Notes: generated by a model not told the origin, from the sequence alone. DNA of 64,000 bases from Olivibacter sp036959255 (GCF_036959255.1 NZ_JAWMTI010000011.1:133974-197973); one strand, 5' to 3'. Positions 1 to 9,362 are shown, numbered from the stretch's first letter. Numbers and translations: made by a program.

Positions 1-786
1 GCACTCGGAATCCATGGTTTATTCTTTAGTACCGGCATGGCCGTTGGACCCGCCATCGGCAGTGCCATTACGGCAAGTTATTCAATCAATATTCTTTTTT
101 ATTCCTCCTCTCTGCTCGCTTTTTTATCCATTGGCATTTTGCTTAATTTAAGAGAGACACTCACGATAAAACAACGTTTCTCTACGCAGACAATTAAGAT
201 AACAAAAAGTGATATCATCGACTTACAAGTATTTCCCGCAGCCTTTGTAACGCTACTATCGTATTTTGCTTATGGCACGATCCTTACATTAATTCCGGAT
301 TGGAGTGAACATATCGGCATTAAAAACAAGGGGCTTTTCTTTATGGTTTTCACCATCTCATCTTTGCTGGTCCGCTTCGTGGCGGGAAAAACATCTGATA
401 AATATGGTAGAACCGCCGTTATACAAATTGGCCTCATCATTCTTATTATCTCCCTCCTTATTGTAGGTTTATTTCAGTCACTATATGGATTGCTGGTGGG
501 TTCGTTCATCTACGGTATTGCCACAGGGCTGTTATCGCCGGCAACCAATGCCTGGACAGTGGATTTAAGTGATCCCGCCCATCGCGGAAAAGCAATGGCT
601 ACGATGTATATTGCACTGGAGGTAGGGATCGGATTTGGTGCGCTCATTTCCGGTTGGCTTTACCAAGATCGATTGATTATGATTCCGCGTTTAATTTTGT
701 TAGCCGCAGCAATAGCCGCTATCGCTCTACTATATATCATCATCAAACAACAGAATATCATCGACCAAGAAGAAACAGCTTGTTGA
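1..786 (+). CDS. MFS transporter, C-terminal part (5' end outside window)
   Basis: The reading frame is open from base 1, so the gene begins before the window; an internal Met at 37 is not the start. About 261 residues remain, with roughly seven hydrophobic segments separated by short polar loops. A loop reading AGKTSDKYGRTAVIQIG matches the family's cytoplasmic loop motif (D-x-x-G-R) between helices 8 and 9. It is an inner-membrane secondary transporter of the major facilitator superfamily. The segment FSTGMAVGPAIGSAI resembles helix 5 of drug or sugar exporters. The substrate cannot be told. It ends in TGA with a charged tail (about 100 bp before the next gene). Confidence 0.85.
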   Translation, partial: ALGIHGLFFSTGMAVGPAIGSAITASYSINILFYSSSLLAFLSIGILLNLRETLTIKQRFSTQTIKITKSDIIDLQVFPAAFVTLLSYFAYGTILTLIPDWSEHIGIKNKGLFFMVFTISSLLVRFVAGKTSDKYGRTAVIQIGLIILIISLLIVGLFQSLYGLLVGSFIYGIATGLLSPATNAWTVDLSDPAHRGKAMATMYIALEVGIGFGALISGWLYQDRLIMIPRLILLAAAIAAIALLYIIIKQQNIIDQEETAC

Positions 787-888
787 TCATGTACGTATAT
801 CCAACACGGGTATACACTTTTTTAGCATTAGATTTCGCAAAAGGCTAGCATTTAGCTAAGTTTGTTACGTATGAACATATAACAGAAG

Positions 889-1422
889 ATGGAAGATCAA
901 TTAAAATTTCCGATCGGTACTTTCCAGCGACCTGAAATTATTACCAAGCAACAAATAGATGCTTACATCCATGTAATAGAAACTTTTCCTGAACGCCTTG
1001 CTGCAACAGCAAGTCAGTTAACAGCGAAACAATTAGATACGCCGTATCGCCCCGGAGGCTGGACAATAAGGCAAGTGATTCATCATTGCGCTGATAGTCA
1101 TATGAATAGTTTCGCTCGTTTTAAGTTAAGTTTAACTGAAGATTCTCCTGTTATTAAGCCTTATTATGAAGATCGCTGGGCAGAATTAGCTGATGCAAAA
1201 GAGCTGCCGATCGAGCCTTCTCTGTTTTTATTAAAAGGCCTGCATATACGATGGGTTGTATTATTGAAGTCTCTGCAGCCAAAAGACTTAAAGCGAACTT
1301 TTGTACATCCCCAAAATGGCAGAACATTCACGCTCGATGAAAACATTGGCCTTTACGCGTGGCATTGTAATCACCATTTAGCTCATATAACAATGCTTAA
1401 AGAGAAACAAGGCTGGTCTTGA
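889..1422 (+). CDS. DinB/YfiT-like bacillithiol-type S-transferase (putative metal-dependent hydrolase)
   Basis: 177 residues, the usual length of the YfiT/BstA subgroup of the DinB fold. The helix-bundle metal site is visible: His in IRQVIHHCADSHMNS (about residues 60-75) and the C-terminal HCNHHLAHI (about 160-168), giving the three-His pattern of the family. Upstream text PYRPGGWTIRQV is typical of YfiT homologues. Family members use a bound divalent metal to activate a low-molecular-weight thiol or to hydrolyse an electrophile; the true substrate here is unknown. It is followed by YjbQ after 35 bp on the same strand and may be co-transcribed. Confidence 0.85.
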   Translation: MEDQLKFPIGTFQRPEIITKQQIDAYIHVIETFPERLAATASQLTAKQLDTPYRPGGWTIRQVIHHCADSHMNSFARFKLSLTEDSPVIKPYYEDRWAELADAKELPIEPSLFLLKGLHIRWVVLLKSLQPKDLKRTFVHPQNGRTFTLDENIGLYAWHCNHHLAHITMLKEKQGWS

Positions 1423-1457
1423 TCAGCGATTATTAGGTACAATTTTTTCGCATACAG

Positions 1458-1880
1458 ATGAAAATATTCCAGCAACAGATACAAATCCCTCGTAAAAAAC
1501 GTGGTTTTCATCTCATTACCCCATTAATCTTAGCGGCTATTCCAACTATTAGTGAGCTCCGATCGGGTATGTGCCAACTCTTTATACAACACAGCTCTGC
1601 ATCCCTCACAATCAATGAAAATGCTGATCCAACTGTTAGAGAGGACTTTGAAACTTTTTTCAATAAAGCTGTACCCGAAAATGATCCGGATTATCTACAT
1701 GATTACGAAGGACCGGACGATATGCCGGCACATTTGAAGGCATCAATATTAGGCAGTTCCGTTTTAATTCCCATTCACCAAGGACAATTAGCTTTAGGTA
1801 CTTGGCAAGGGATTTATTTATGCGAACATCGAGATCGGGCGACGCCAAGAAACTTAATCATTACCGTCTGGGGTGAATAA
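1458..1880 (+). CDS. YjbQ / UPF0047 family protein
   Basis: 140 residues, the complete single domain of the YjbQ family (annotated by some as secondary thiamine-phosphate synthase activity). Hallmark segments are present in order: IQHSSASLTINENADPTV (about 44-61), the acidic stretch YEGPDDMPAHLKA (about 83-95) and LGTWQGIYLCEHR near the C-terminus, which together carry the conserved His and Asp residues of the metal site. Function in the cell is uncertain; the family is a small cytosolic trimer. Its last 27 bp overlap, tail to tail, the end of the beta-helix gene on the other strand. Confidence 0.88.
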   Translation: MKIFQQQIQIPRKKRGFHLITPLILAAIPTISELRSGMCQLFIQHSSASLTINENADPTVREDFETFFNKAVPENDPDYLHDYEGPDDMPAHLKASILGSSVLIPIHQGQLALGTWQGIYLCEHRDRATPRNLIITVWGE

Positions 1881-3527
1881 TTTATGTGTTTCTCCATCGA
1901 TAAAAACTGTTCCCTCGCCTTCAAAGCCCACGGCTCGCTCAGCCTCTTTCTCTCCTAAGTAATAGGTATTATTACTCAGGGTTAAATCCCTGGGATTCGT
2001 AGAGATCAGCGTTAATGCAGAACGATTGGAGGTATCAGAAGCCAGTGTGTTTTTAATAATTTTTAATTGTTGCGAACCGGCATCTTTAATACACACTGCA
2101 GATGACCGTATTTTATTGGCTTCGATAACCACATTCATTGCCTCGTTATGCACGTATAACGCGTCACTTTTATTGGTAGATATCTCATTTCCTGATAAAA
2201 CGGCTCCATTCACTTTCCACAATGTAATGCCTCCTCTGGGCGAGCTGCTTGATAAAACATTATCTTTGAAGATAAGTTGACCATTCATGTTAACGTTGAT
2301 GTTACCCTTTAAATCATTCGCCAGAAACACTAAACTATCCACCATAATTCCATTTGGAATCGCTAAATAGCGAATATTGTTTGAATCGAGCATTAGTTTT
2401 TTCGCCTTCAAGTCTGACAGCAAGCGCAAACCGGCGAAAGTATTCTTATATAAATGGATTTGTCCTTGGCTTCCTACGATTTCTGCAAAATTATCTGCGT
2501 TATTGTTAATCACTTGAACAGCATCGCAATCTCTTAAATAAACAGCTGGTCTATTACTCCGATTCGACTTATTATTTCTAACCATGACGTCCTTAAGACC
2601 AACTAAAGTTGCAATACCGGAACCATCGCGCGTTTTTTCACCTTTTACCCACCCATTATCATAGCTCGTGTTCCCCTCTATTACAGCGGCCAAATTTATC
2701 TGTCTTGATATATCGGGATTATTTATATCAATTGCATCTGCTGCATTTGCAAAAATCAAATTGTCCGTAATTCGATACCTATTCTCCAGGCCCACACTTC
2801 CAAAAGCCACCTGAATGCCACTCATGCCATTATGACTTATTTTATTACGATGAAGCGTAATATCTGCACAGCTGTGTAAAAATATACCATTTTCACCGTT
2901 ATGGTGAATTCGATTTTCATTGATCGTTACATTGTTACACGTTTGAAGCCGGATACCGGTGCCTCTTTGATAATAGTTAGGGCTTTTTCTCGCCATTCCG
3001 TAATAAGCAAGCTCCACATTCTCTATCTTGATATTTTTGCTGCGGAACAAATAAATACCCGAGAACGAATAAAGTTTTGTTGAGTCACCAAATGCACTGA
3101 CATCTCGAATGGTCACATTTTCTGCATTATCTAAATGCACGGCTTCACCATAGGTAATGGCATTAAAACGAAGCGATAATCCTCTCACCTTATCCCCATG
3201 AAACAGCGGATATGCCGAATATTGCTTTCCCATGGTAAAATTTTCGGCACTATCCGGACTGATTTGTTTAAAGGTGCCGAACGTAGAAATGCTAACACCA
3301 TCTTTCAACTGTATAGACCGTACATTATAAGTTCGCTTGGCAAGCTTTATGGTATCACCTGCATGTGCTTTATCGATTAGAGATTGTATAAGTCTTGTAT
3401 CATCATCTGCTATCTTTGTTCTTTTCGTCGAAACGTTTTTCGTTTTTTTCTTTTCTTGACCTAAACCCGTATGAAAATTTAACACCATTGATAAAAAAAA
3501 CAGCGTTACGGCTAATAATCTATTCAT
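1854..3527 (-). CDS. Secreted right-handed parallel beta-helix protein
   Basis: 557 residues. A signal peptide (residues 1-23, hydrophobic core LLAVTLFFLSMVLNF, cleavage after a Gly-Leu-Gly region) indicates export. Much of the chain is made of repeating coils of the PbH1/NosD type, for example NITIRDVSAFGD, NNVTINENRIHHNGENGIFLHSC and ADITLHRNKISHNGMSGI, each with the Asn-Asn/His-Asn ladder pattern of pectate-lyase-like beta helices. The N-terminal part DTRLIQSLIDKAHAGDTIKL is the usual opening of such proteins. Catalytic residues of a named lyase cannot be assigned. It may bind or cleave a polysaccharide in the periplasm or outside the cell. Single gene, with no carbohydrate-utilisation genes next to it. 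Confidence 0.82.
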   Translation of the reverse strand: MNRLLAVTLFFLSMVLNFHTGLGQEKKKTKNVSTKRTKIADDDTRLIQSLIDKAHAGDTIKLAKRTYNVRSIQLKDGVSISTFGTFKQISPDSAENFTMGKQYSAYPLFHGDKVRGLSLRFNAITYGEAVHLDNAENVTIRDVSAFGDSTKLYSFSGIYLFRSKNIKIENVELAYYGMARKSPNYYQRGTGIRLQTCNNVTINENRIHHNGENGIFLHSCADITLHRNKISHNGMSGIQVAFGSVGLENRYRITDNLIFANAADAIDINNPDISRQINLAAVIEGNTSYDNGWVKGEKTRDGSGIATLVGLKDVMVRNNKSNRSNRPAVYLRDCDAVQVINNNADNFAEIVGSQGQIHLYKNTFAGLRLLSDLKAKKLMLDSNNIRYLAIPNGIMVDSLVFLANDLKGNINVNMNGQLIFKDNVLSSSSPRGGITLWKVNGAVLSGNEISTNKSDALYVHNEAMNVVIEANKIRSSAVCIKDAGSQQLKIIKNTLASDTSNRSALTLISTNPRDLTLSNNTYYLGEKEAERAVGFEGEGTVFIDGETHKLFTPDGND

Positions 3528-3747
3528 GAAATTCGCTCTTTTATGTAAGTATCTTATCGTGAACGCAATATACTATTATTTTCTATAACTGAGCATTGTA
3601 ATTATTATTTTAATTTCAAATAAAAAAAAACTAAACGATGACACTAAAACTACATTTCTCTCTGCATGGCTTCGCGCTGGGCCAACCAAATAAGTTCATT
3701 CATTCCCCCCTAAATTAGTCGATAACTGGAACCGACATACATATAGA

Positions 3748-4929
3748 TCAATAAATAGCGATTCGATGGGTTCGTTGTTTATACGGAAATTTCTCCTTGC
3801 TTGCACTTCTTTGAAAGCCGATGTCTTTGGAAGTTTTGATGGGCATATGACAATCAATACAGTTGTTTTTGGCAAGATGTAGCGCTTTTTCATCCAGTGA
3901 TGGATGCTTAACTGTCTGATGACATTGGATACAGGTTTGCGAATACACCGCAAGATCAGGGATTGCATCTCCGTGTGTTTGATGACAGCTGGCACAATCT
4001 AACTTGCTAAGTTTATAACACTTGCTCGCCATTAGTAATTGCTTTTGTTTGCCATGAACATCCGGATCTTCACCGGTGTAACTCGTATACTCCGGTAAAT
4101 TGTTAATCGTATCGCCAGGTTTAAAGAAAAAGGTAGAATTCAACATTTTTAAGTTAATGCCGGAATGACAAACACCGCACATATCAACTTTCTGAGCGCG
4201 CGACAACTTTTGATAACTAACCATGTATTTAGCTTCTTTTTCCTCAGGATGGGCCTGATGGAATTGAACGTGTTCGGCCGCGGGTCCGTGACAACGCTGA
4301 CAATCTATCCCTGTAATTAATGAATTTTTAACGAATTCTTCTTCTTGTTGGAAATTAGCGGAAGAAATTAGCTTAGATTGTACAAAAGAGCTGTGGCATT
4401 CCAAACATCGTGTGATAATAGCTCGGCCGAAATAAATCTGCTCACTGGGGAATCCCGGGCTATTAACCCATTCGTGTTCCGGCACAAGATAATTCAATGG
4501 CATTTGCATCAATTTATTACCGTACCAATAGGCAAAGGTATAGGCACTTTTACCTGCGCCGAATACCATATCAGTCCGCTCTTCTTTCAGATTTTGCCCG
4601 TTCACGTAAGCTGCTTGATATAACCCCCCGGAACGTCTTTCAATGCCTACTTTGGTCTTTTCATTAAAAACAAAAGTTCCCTCTTCCAATCCGAGGCTAT
4701 CGGTAGCATCTGCAGTGCCAAGTTCCTTACTTGTATTAAAATGAGCATTATGAAGGTAATTTTGGGCGATACCTCGATGACATTGTATACAGCTTTCGCG
4801 CGCAGCATATTGCTTTCCGCGAACATCTCCAGCGGGTTGCTCAGTACATTGCACCACCGCAATCAATAGCGATGTACCCAAAAAAAGAAGGGAAATAAAT
4901 TGCCTGCGGTTCATCTGGCCTATTCGCAT
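3748..4929 (-). CDS. Exported seven-haem cytochrome c family protein
   Basis: 393 residues with seven CxxCH haem-binding motifs: CIQCH (47), CLECH (175), CQRCH (210), CGVCH (251), CASCH (312), CIQCH (333) and CIDCH (357). An N-terminal hydrophobic segment (about 11-27) precedes Cys28; Gln before it makes this a poor lipobox, so a lipoprotein anchor is possible but unproven. The start may be either Met1 or Met6 (MNRRQF). The segment between haems 1 and 2 has no Cys. This domain order resembles doubled-CxxCH and cytochrome c552/554-like electron carriers found in Bacteroidetes. The redox partner and role are unknown; no oxidoreductase gene is adjacent. Confidence 0.85.
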   Translation of the reverse strand: MRIGQMNRRQFISLLFLGTSLLIAVVQCTEQPAGDVRGKQYAARESCIQCHRGIAQNYLHNAHFNTSKELGTADATDSLGLEEGTFVFNEKTKVGIERRSGGLYQAAYVNGQNLKEERTDMVFGAGKSAYTFAYWYGNKLMQMPLNYLVPEHEWVNSPGFPSEQIYFGRAIITRCLECHSSFVQSKLISSANFQQEEEFVKNSLITGIDCQRCHGPAAEHVQFHQAHPEEKEAKYMVSYQKLSRAQKVDMCGVCHSGINLKMLNSTFFFKPGDTINNLPEYTSYTGEDPDVHGKQKQLLMASKCYKLSKLDCASCHQTHGDAIPDLAVYSQTCIQCHQTVKHPSLDEKALHLAKNNCIDCHMPIKTSKDIGFQRSASKEKFPYKQRTHRIAIY

Positions 4930-5130
4930 AATTGTTTAGTTTTTTATCTCGATTGATCAATCGCAGTACATTTACCCGAAATGCTTCGGAAGATACGGAT
5001 TTCATCAGATACATTGCAAGTCTTGCTGTCACAATAAAGGCGACTAAACCTTAAGGCTATAAATCATTTCCATTAAGCAAGAGAAAACGTATTTTTACGC
5101 GTAATAATTAAAGTCATAATTTTTTATATT

Positions 5131-5592
5131 TTGTATTCTAAAGAAGAAGCTTCTAAATTAAAACAAACCTTTTGGACAACCTTCGGTCAATACATGAGCG
5201 CGGTACCTTCATCTGATGGACTCAAGATCAATTGGATCAATTACAAAACGGGATTCAAACACCTATCTTTCAGAATGGATGCCGACAAAAAGGAGGCCTC
5301 TATCGCTATTGAAATCAGCCATCCGGACACGGGAATACAGGCATTGTTCTTCGAACAGTTTAGTGAGTACAAAAAAATATTGGAAAACTGCCTGGGTGAA
5401 GTTTGGCTCTGGCAGCTGCATATTAAAAATGAACACGGTAAAGTGATCAGCAGAATCTCCCGTCAAATTGATTCGGTCAGTGTTTTTAAACAGACGGACT
5501 GGCCGATCTTGATTTCCTTTTTTAAGCCAAGAATCATAGCACTTGACGAGTTCTGGGCTATGGTTAAAGATGGTTTTGAAGTTCTAAAATAA
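5131..5592 (+). CDS. DUF4268 domain-containing protein
   Basis: 153 residues starting at TTG; no ATG is available until residue 34, and the family begins with the same Y-S-K-E-E-x-S-K-L-K-Q-x-F-W pattern, so the TTG is favoured. The chain contains the DUF4268 hallmarks FWTTFGQYM, INYKTGFKHLSFRMD and the C-terminal PRIIALDEFWAMVKDGFE. The fold is related to nuclease-like or YdhG-like domains, but no biochemical role is established and no catalytic residues are claimed here. It stands alone between divergent neighbours. Confidence 0.85.
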   Translation: MYSKEEASKLKQTFWTTFGQYMSAVPSSDGLKINWINYKTGFKHLSFRMDADKKEASIAIEISHPDTGIQALFFEQFSEYKKILENCLGEVWLWQLHIKNEHGKVISRISRQIDSVSVFKQTDWPILISFFKPRIIALDEFWAMVKDGFEVLK

Positions 5593-5791
5593 GCTATTAG
5601 TACGCGAAGGGTTTATCTATTCTGATCCATTCGCAACACGATCATAACATAAAGGTTACATTTCGGCCTTTTACATTTGTCATACAAAAGCTTATCTTTC
5701 GATTCGAATTGGCCATGCCGCTAATTCAATGGCTGGTAACTATCAGCTTACTAATAAAACTAAAACAACATAATAGTACCAAACCTTTTTA

Positions 5792-5805
5792 TGCATACGA
5801 TTGCA
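5792..5805. promoter_or_regulatory. LacI/GalR-like operator candidate before the Gfo/Idh/MocA gene
   Basis: TGCATACGATTGCA has a central CG and matching outer TGCA/TGCA arms, the layout of LacI-family operators. It overlaps a 10-bp perfect palindrome (TTGCATGCAA, 5801-5810) and sits just before the ribosome-binding site AAGGAGG (about 5812-5818). Only the layout supports the call; no LacI gene is in the window. Confidence 0.35.
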
Positions 5806-5835
5806 TGCAATAAGGAGGTCTAACCGATTAAAAAA

Positions 5836-7269
5836 ATGAATTCAAAGGACGTTTCAAGAAGATTATTTCTCAGAAAAGCAATGATGTTATCTGCGGCTGC
5901 CGCCGTTGCTCCTAATATCTTACATGCGAGCACGTTTCCTTCAACAACGCTTGCTAAAGCAGGTGAAAGAGTAAATTTAGCCTGTTGCGGCATAGGAAAT
6001 AGGGGCGGAGAAATTATACAGGCACTTTATAGCACTGGATTAGCAAATATAGTTGCTTTATGCGATGTAGATATGGGAGCTCCTCATACCTTAAAAACAT
6101 TACAACAATTTCCAGATGTGCCAAGATTTAAGGATTTTCGTGAAATGTTCGACAAAATGGGAAGTCAGATCGAGGCCGTTTCTGTCGGGGTGCCTGATTT
6201 TTCGCATTTCCCAATTTGCGTAGAAGCGATGGGAAGAGGCATTCATGTCTATGTTGAAAAGCCTATGGCAAGAACGTTCAATGAGTGTGAACTGCTGATG
6301 AAGGCGGCAGATAAATATCCAAAAGTGGTAACACAGATGGGTAATCAGGGTCATTCGGAAGCAAATTATTTCCAATTTAAGGCCTGGGTTGAAGCAGGTA
6401 TTATAAAAGATGTAACGGCCATTACCGCGCACATGAATTCTCCGCGTCGTTGGCACGGTTGGGACACGGGCATTACCACGCTTCCTGCCGCGGAGCCGAT
6501 CCCCGAAACGCTCGATTGGGACAAATGGTTAACGACCCGACCTTTTCACAACTACAACCACGATTATGTGAATGGGCAATGGCGTTGCTGGTACGATTTT
6601 GGCCTGGGGGCATTGGGCGACTGGGGGGCGCACATTCTAGATACGGCGCATCAATTTTTAGATTTGGGTTTACCGGAGGAAGTAAGTGCTGTTAAATTGG
6701 AGGGGCATAATGATTTCTTTTTCCCACAGGCTTCAACACTTTCCTTCAAATTTCCAAAGCGAAAAAAAATGCCTCCGCTGGAAATTACTTGGTATGATGG
6801 TGTAAACAATCTTCCTCCGATTCCTGAGGGCTACGGTGTTTCAGGCTTGGATCCAAACATTCCTCCTCCGAGCACGGGAAAAATAGAATCGACACAACTT
6901 AACCCCGGTAAAATCATATACAGCAAGGACCTGACTTTTAAGGGTGGTTCGCACGGAAGTACTTTATCCATTATTCCGGAAGAAAAAGCAAAAGAAATGG
7001 CTTCAAAATTACCTGAAGTCCCTGTAAGTCCTTCCAACCATTTCAAGAACTTCCTATTGGCATGTAAAGGCGAAGAGCAAACACGTTCTCCATTCCATAT
7101 TGCCGGACCCTTAAGCCAGGTGCTGTGTTTAGGTGTATTAGCCCAACAGTTAAACACGAAATTACGGTTTGATCGCGATAAAAAAATGATAACCAACAAT
7201 AAAACAGCAAACGAATTGCTTATGGGGCCTCCTCCTAGAAAAGGTTGGGAAGACTATTATACAATATAA
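5836..7269 (+). CDS. Tat-exported Gfo/Idh/MocA family oxidoreductase
   Basis: 477 residues. The N-terminus carries a twin-arginine signal (SRRLFLRK then a hydrophobic stretch AMMLSAAAAVAPNILHA), so it is likely folded with cofactor and exported to the periplasm. The Rossmann motif LACCGIGNRGGEII lies at about 48-61, and VYVEKPMARTFNECELLM holds the EKP motif with the catalytic-region Lys. The C-terminal half is the usual alpha/beta dimerisation domain. Family members oxidise or reduce sugars, inositols or their derivatives with NAD(P). A clear AAGGAGG ribosome-binding site at about 5812-5818 supports the start. It is a lone gene, with a possible LacI-type operator in front, so sugar control is an inference. 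Confidence 0.88.
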   Translation: MNSKDVSRRLFLRKAMMLSAAAAVAPNILHASTFPSTTLAKAGERVNLACCGIGNRGGEIIQALYSTGLANIVALCDVDMGAPHTLKTLQQFPDVPRFKDFREMFDKMGSQIEAVSVGVPDFSHFPICVEAMGRGIHVYVEKPMARTFNECELLMKAADKYPKVVTQMGNQGHSEANYFQFKAWVEAGIIKDVTAITAHMNSPRRWHGWDTGITTLPAAEPIPETLDWDKWLTTRPFHNYNHDYVNGQWRCWYDFGLGALGDWGAHILDTAHQFLDLGLPEEVSAVKLEGHNDFFFPQASTLSFKFPKRKKMPPLEITWYDGVNNLPPIPEGYGVSGLDPNIPPPSTGKIESTQLNPGKIIYSKDLTFKGGSHGSTLSIIPEEKAKEMASKLPEVPVSPSNHFKNFLLACKGEEQTRSPFHIAGPLSQVLCLGVLAQQLNTKLRFDRDKKMITNNKTANELLMGPPPRKGWEDYYTI

Positions 7270-7275
7270 AATACA

Positions 7276-7322
7276 AAGGGAGGTCGACTTCGCATTTTTA
7301 ATTATCGATACCTACCTCCCTT
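7276..7322. terminator. Candidate bidirectional terminator between convergent genes
   Basis: A 9-bp perfect inverted repeat, AAGGGAGGT (7276-7284) and ACCTCCCTT (7314-7322), spans the gap between two convergent stop codons. The loop is long (29 nt) and there is no strong U-run, so efficiency is uncertain. Confidence 0.45.
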
Positions 7323-7328
7323 AATAAA

Positions 7329-7931
7329 TTACTTTTTGGGAAAGGTGCTTGCCGCTTTCACCTCTTCTATCTGTTCGGTGTGTCTTAAGCTATGTCCTGC
7401 AATGTATAGAAGCATACGATATGCGTCTGCATATTCCTTAGCGGGTGTAAGTGTCAGGTGATTCCGCAACTCATCTAATGGTGTATTTTTAATAAAATCC
7501 AGTGTAATTGCACGTTGCTTCTTAAAATCATCTAACACACTTGCTAATTGATAGGATTGCTTGCCGGGCAGTAGAGGCTCAGGTGCCTTAAATTTTTGTG
7601 TCCTATTCTGCATCATACCGATCACGTCGCCATCGGCTCCCTTTAATTCCGATCGCTTTTCAGGATTAGCAGGCTGTTTCATCAAATCCTGTACCATACC
7701 CAATAACATATGCTCTGTTTTGGTAATGTGCTCAAGGCATTGTCCTATAGACCAATGCGCGGTATCCACGCTAAAATTCACCTGCTGTTGGCTTAGTCCT
7801 TTAACATCCTTAAATAAACGTGTCTCTGTTTGTTTAAAAACAGTGAGCAACGAATCCTTGCCGGAGTCTGTCGCCTTTGCCGCCTCTAGTATAAACAATA
7901 AAAAGGCGAGTAAAATAATTGGTTTTTTCAT
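7329..7931 (-). CDS. Secreted DinB family protein
   Basis: 200 residues with a signal peptide (MKKPIILLAFLLFILEAAKAT), so probably periplasmic. The mature part is a DinB-like four-helix bundle: WSIGQCLEHITKTEHMLLGM (about 60-79) and the C-terminal LLYIAGHSLRHTEQIEEV, which supply the His residues of the metal site. Compared with the cytosolic YfiT-type gene at 889-1422, this one has a leader and a more divergent core. Activity unknown. It is convergent with the Gfo/Idh/MocA gene. Confidence 0.8.
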   Translation of the reverse strand: MKKPIILLAFLLFILEAAKATDSGKDSLLTVFKQTETRLFKDVKGLSQQQVNFSVDTAHWSIGQCLEHITKTEHMLLGMVQDLMKQPANPEKRSELKGADGDVIGMMQNRTQKFKAPEPLLPGKQSYQLASVLDDFKKQRAITLDFIKNTPLDELRNHLTLTPAKEYADAYRMLLYIAGHSLRHTEQIEEVKAASTFPKK

Positions 7932-8303
7932 TCGGTTATTTTTTTGGTATTGAAAACCCCCTACCTACCACAGGTAGGAAGAAACTTTTTTTCCTTTCCG
8001 CTGAGCGTTATCTCATGTAGATTTTATCAGTGTTTTATGATTTTTAATCGGTTAGTATCAATCACTCCCTCCTCTTTGTATGGTCGACTTCATTTAGTCC
8101 ATATAAATTTCTAAGATCATGCTTTAATAAAGTAAAGTTATATAGAATTCATTAAATGAGATAGGGAAAAAACGACAAAATTGGGGGTGAAACCGGCCAC
8201 AAAATCCCATTGCACGAAATAACATAAAGAGGTTGATTGCGACAATATTACCGCCTATATTTGCGTTATTAAGCAAAGCCAATTAGAAAAAACAATCTTA
8301 ATC
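7932..8303. other. Intergenic region between two divergent genes
   Basis: 372 bp with no convincing gene. It contains a small inverted repeat CCTACC-N7-GGTAGG near 7959-7977 and the promoter of the GlxA-type regulator at its right end. Nothing else is recognisable. Confidence 0.6.
8233..8263 (+). promoter_or_regulatory. Bacteroidetes-type promoter of the GlxA-type regulator
   Basis: TTG (8233-8235), a 20-nt spacer and TATATTTG (8256-8263) match the -33/-7 arrangement of the Bacteroidetes primary sigma factor. The start codon is 40 bp downstream. Confidence 0.6.
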
Positions 8304-9290
8304 ATGAAACACATATCGATCCTTATACCCGAAGGACACACGAGCATCACGAATATTGAAGGTGCACATCAAATTTTCTCAGAAGTTAACGACTGTTTTG
8401 CAAGAATGGATAAACCGCCACTATTTGATATTAAATTGGTCGGTATTAATCCCAATACCAGTCAACGTAATGGTGTATATACAATTAAACCGGACCTCCT
8501 CATAGAAGAGGTAAGCAAAACGAATTTGATTATTGTGCCGGCAATGTTGGGAGACCTGGAAAACGCATTAAGACTTAACGCAGCATTCATTCCCTGGGTG
8601 GTTAAGCAATATATGCAAGGAGCTGAATTGGCCAGCTTTTGTGTTGGCGCTTTCTTTTTGGCAGCAGCAGGCTTATTGGACGGTAAGCAATGTGCAACCC
8701 ACTGGCGATTTGCTAATCAATTTAGACAGCTATATCCGAATGCGAAGCTTGTTGACGATAAAATCATGACGGAAGATAGGGGAATTTATACAAGTGGTGG
8801 CGCTTACTCTTATACCAACCTACTTTTATACTTAGTAGAGAAACATGCGGGAAGAGAAATTGCTGTACTGATCGCCAAAATGTTCATGATTGATATCGAT
8901 CGGCACAGCCAATCTCCGTTTATTATGTTTAAAGGACAAAAGGAACATGAGGATGACCTGATCATAAAAGCTCAGGAATTTATTGAAAAAAATTTTCAGG
9001 AAAAAATAACCGTAGATCAGCTTGCAGATATGCTTGCATTGGGGCGTAGAAGTTTGGAAAGACGATTTAAAAAGGCGACTAGCAACACAGTAACTGAGTA
9101 TATACAACGCGTTAAAATGGAAGCTGCAAAAAAGGAGTTGGAAACAAGCAGAAAAACGGTAAGCGAATTGATGTACGAGATTGGCTATTCGGACACGAAA
9201 GCTTTCCGCTCTACTTTTAAAAAAATAACCGGTTTATCTCCGATTGAATACCGAAATAAATACAATAAGGAATCTGTTCTACTTTCCTAA
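8304..9290 (+). CDS. GlxA family transcriptional regulator (DJ-1/PfpI + AraC HTH)
   Basis: 328 residues. Residues about 1-190 form a DJ-1/PfpI-like sensor domain, including the nucleophile-elbow-like segment ASFCVGAFFLAAAGLLDGK and YTSGGAYSY. Residues about 215-320 form an AraC-type double helix-turn-helix (ITVDQLADMLALGRRSLERRFKK and TVSELMYEIGYSDTKAFRSTFKKITGLSPIEYR). Such proteins are cytosolic activators or repressors; the ligand is unknown. It is convergent with the XRE-cupin gene and has its own promoter. No clear target genes are adjacent. Confidence 0.9.
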   Translation: MKHISILIPEGHTSITNIEGAHQIFSEVNDCFARMDKPPLFDIKLVGINPNTSQRNGVYTIKPDLLIEEVSKTNLIIVPAMLGDLENALRLNAAFIPWVVKQYMQGAELASFCVGAFFLAAAGLLDGKQCATHWRFANQFRQLYPNAKLVDDKIMTEDRGIYTSGGAYSYTNLLLYLVEKHAGREIAVLIAKMFMIDIDRHSQSPFIMFKGQKEHEDDLIIKAQEFIEKNFQEKITVDQLADMLALGRRSLERRFKKATSNTVTEYIQRVKMEAAKKELETSRKTVSELMYEIGYSDTKAFRSTFKKITGLSPIEYRNKYNKESVLLS

Positions 9291-9362
9291 ATGCATATGT
9301 AGAAATCATGCAAATAAACACATAGAAACACCCAGCTCTTTTACTAATCCAATGGAAAGGCG

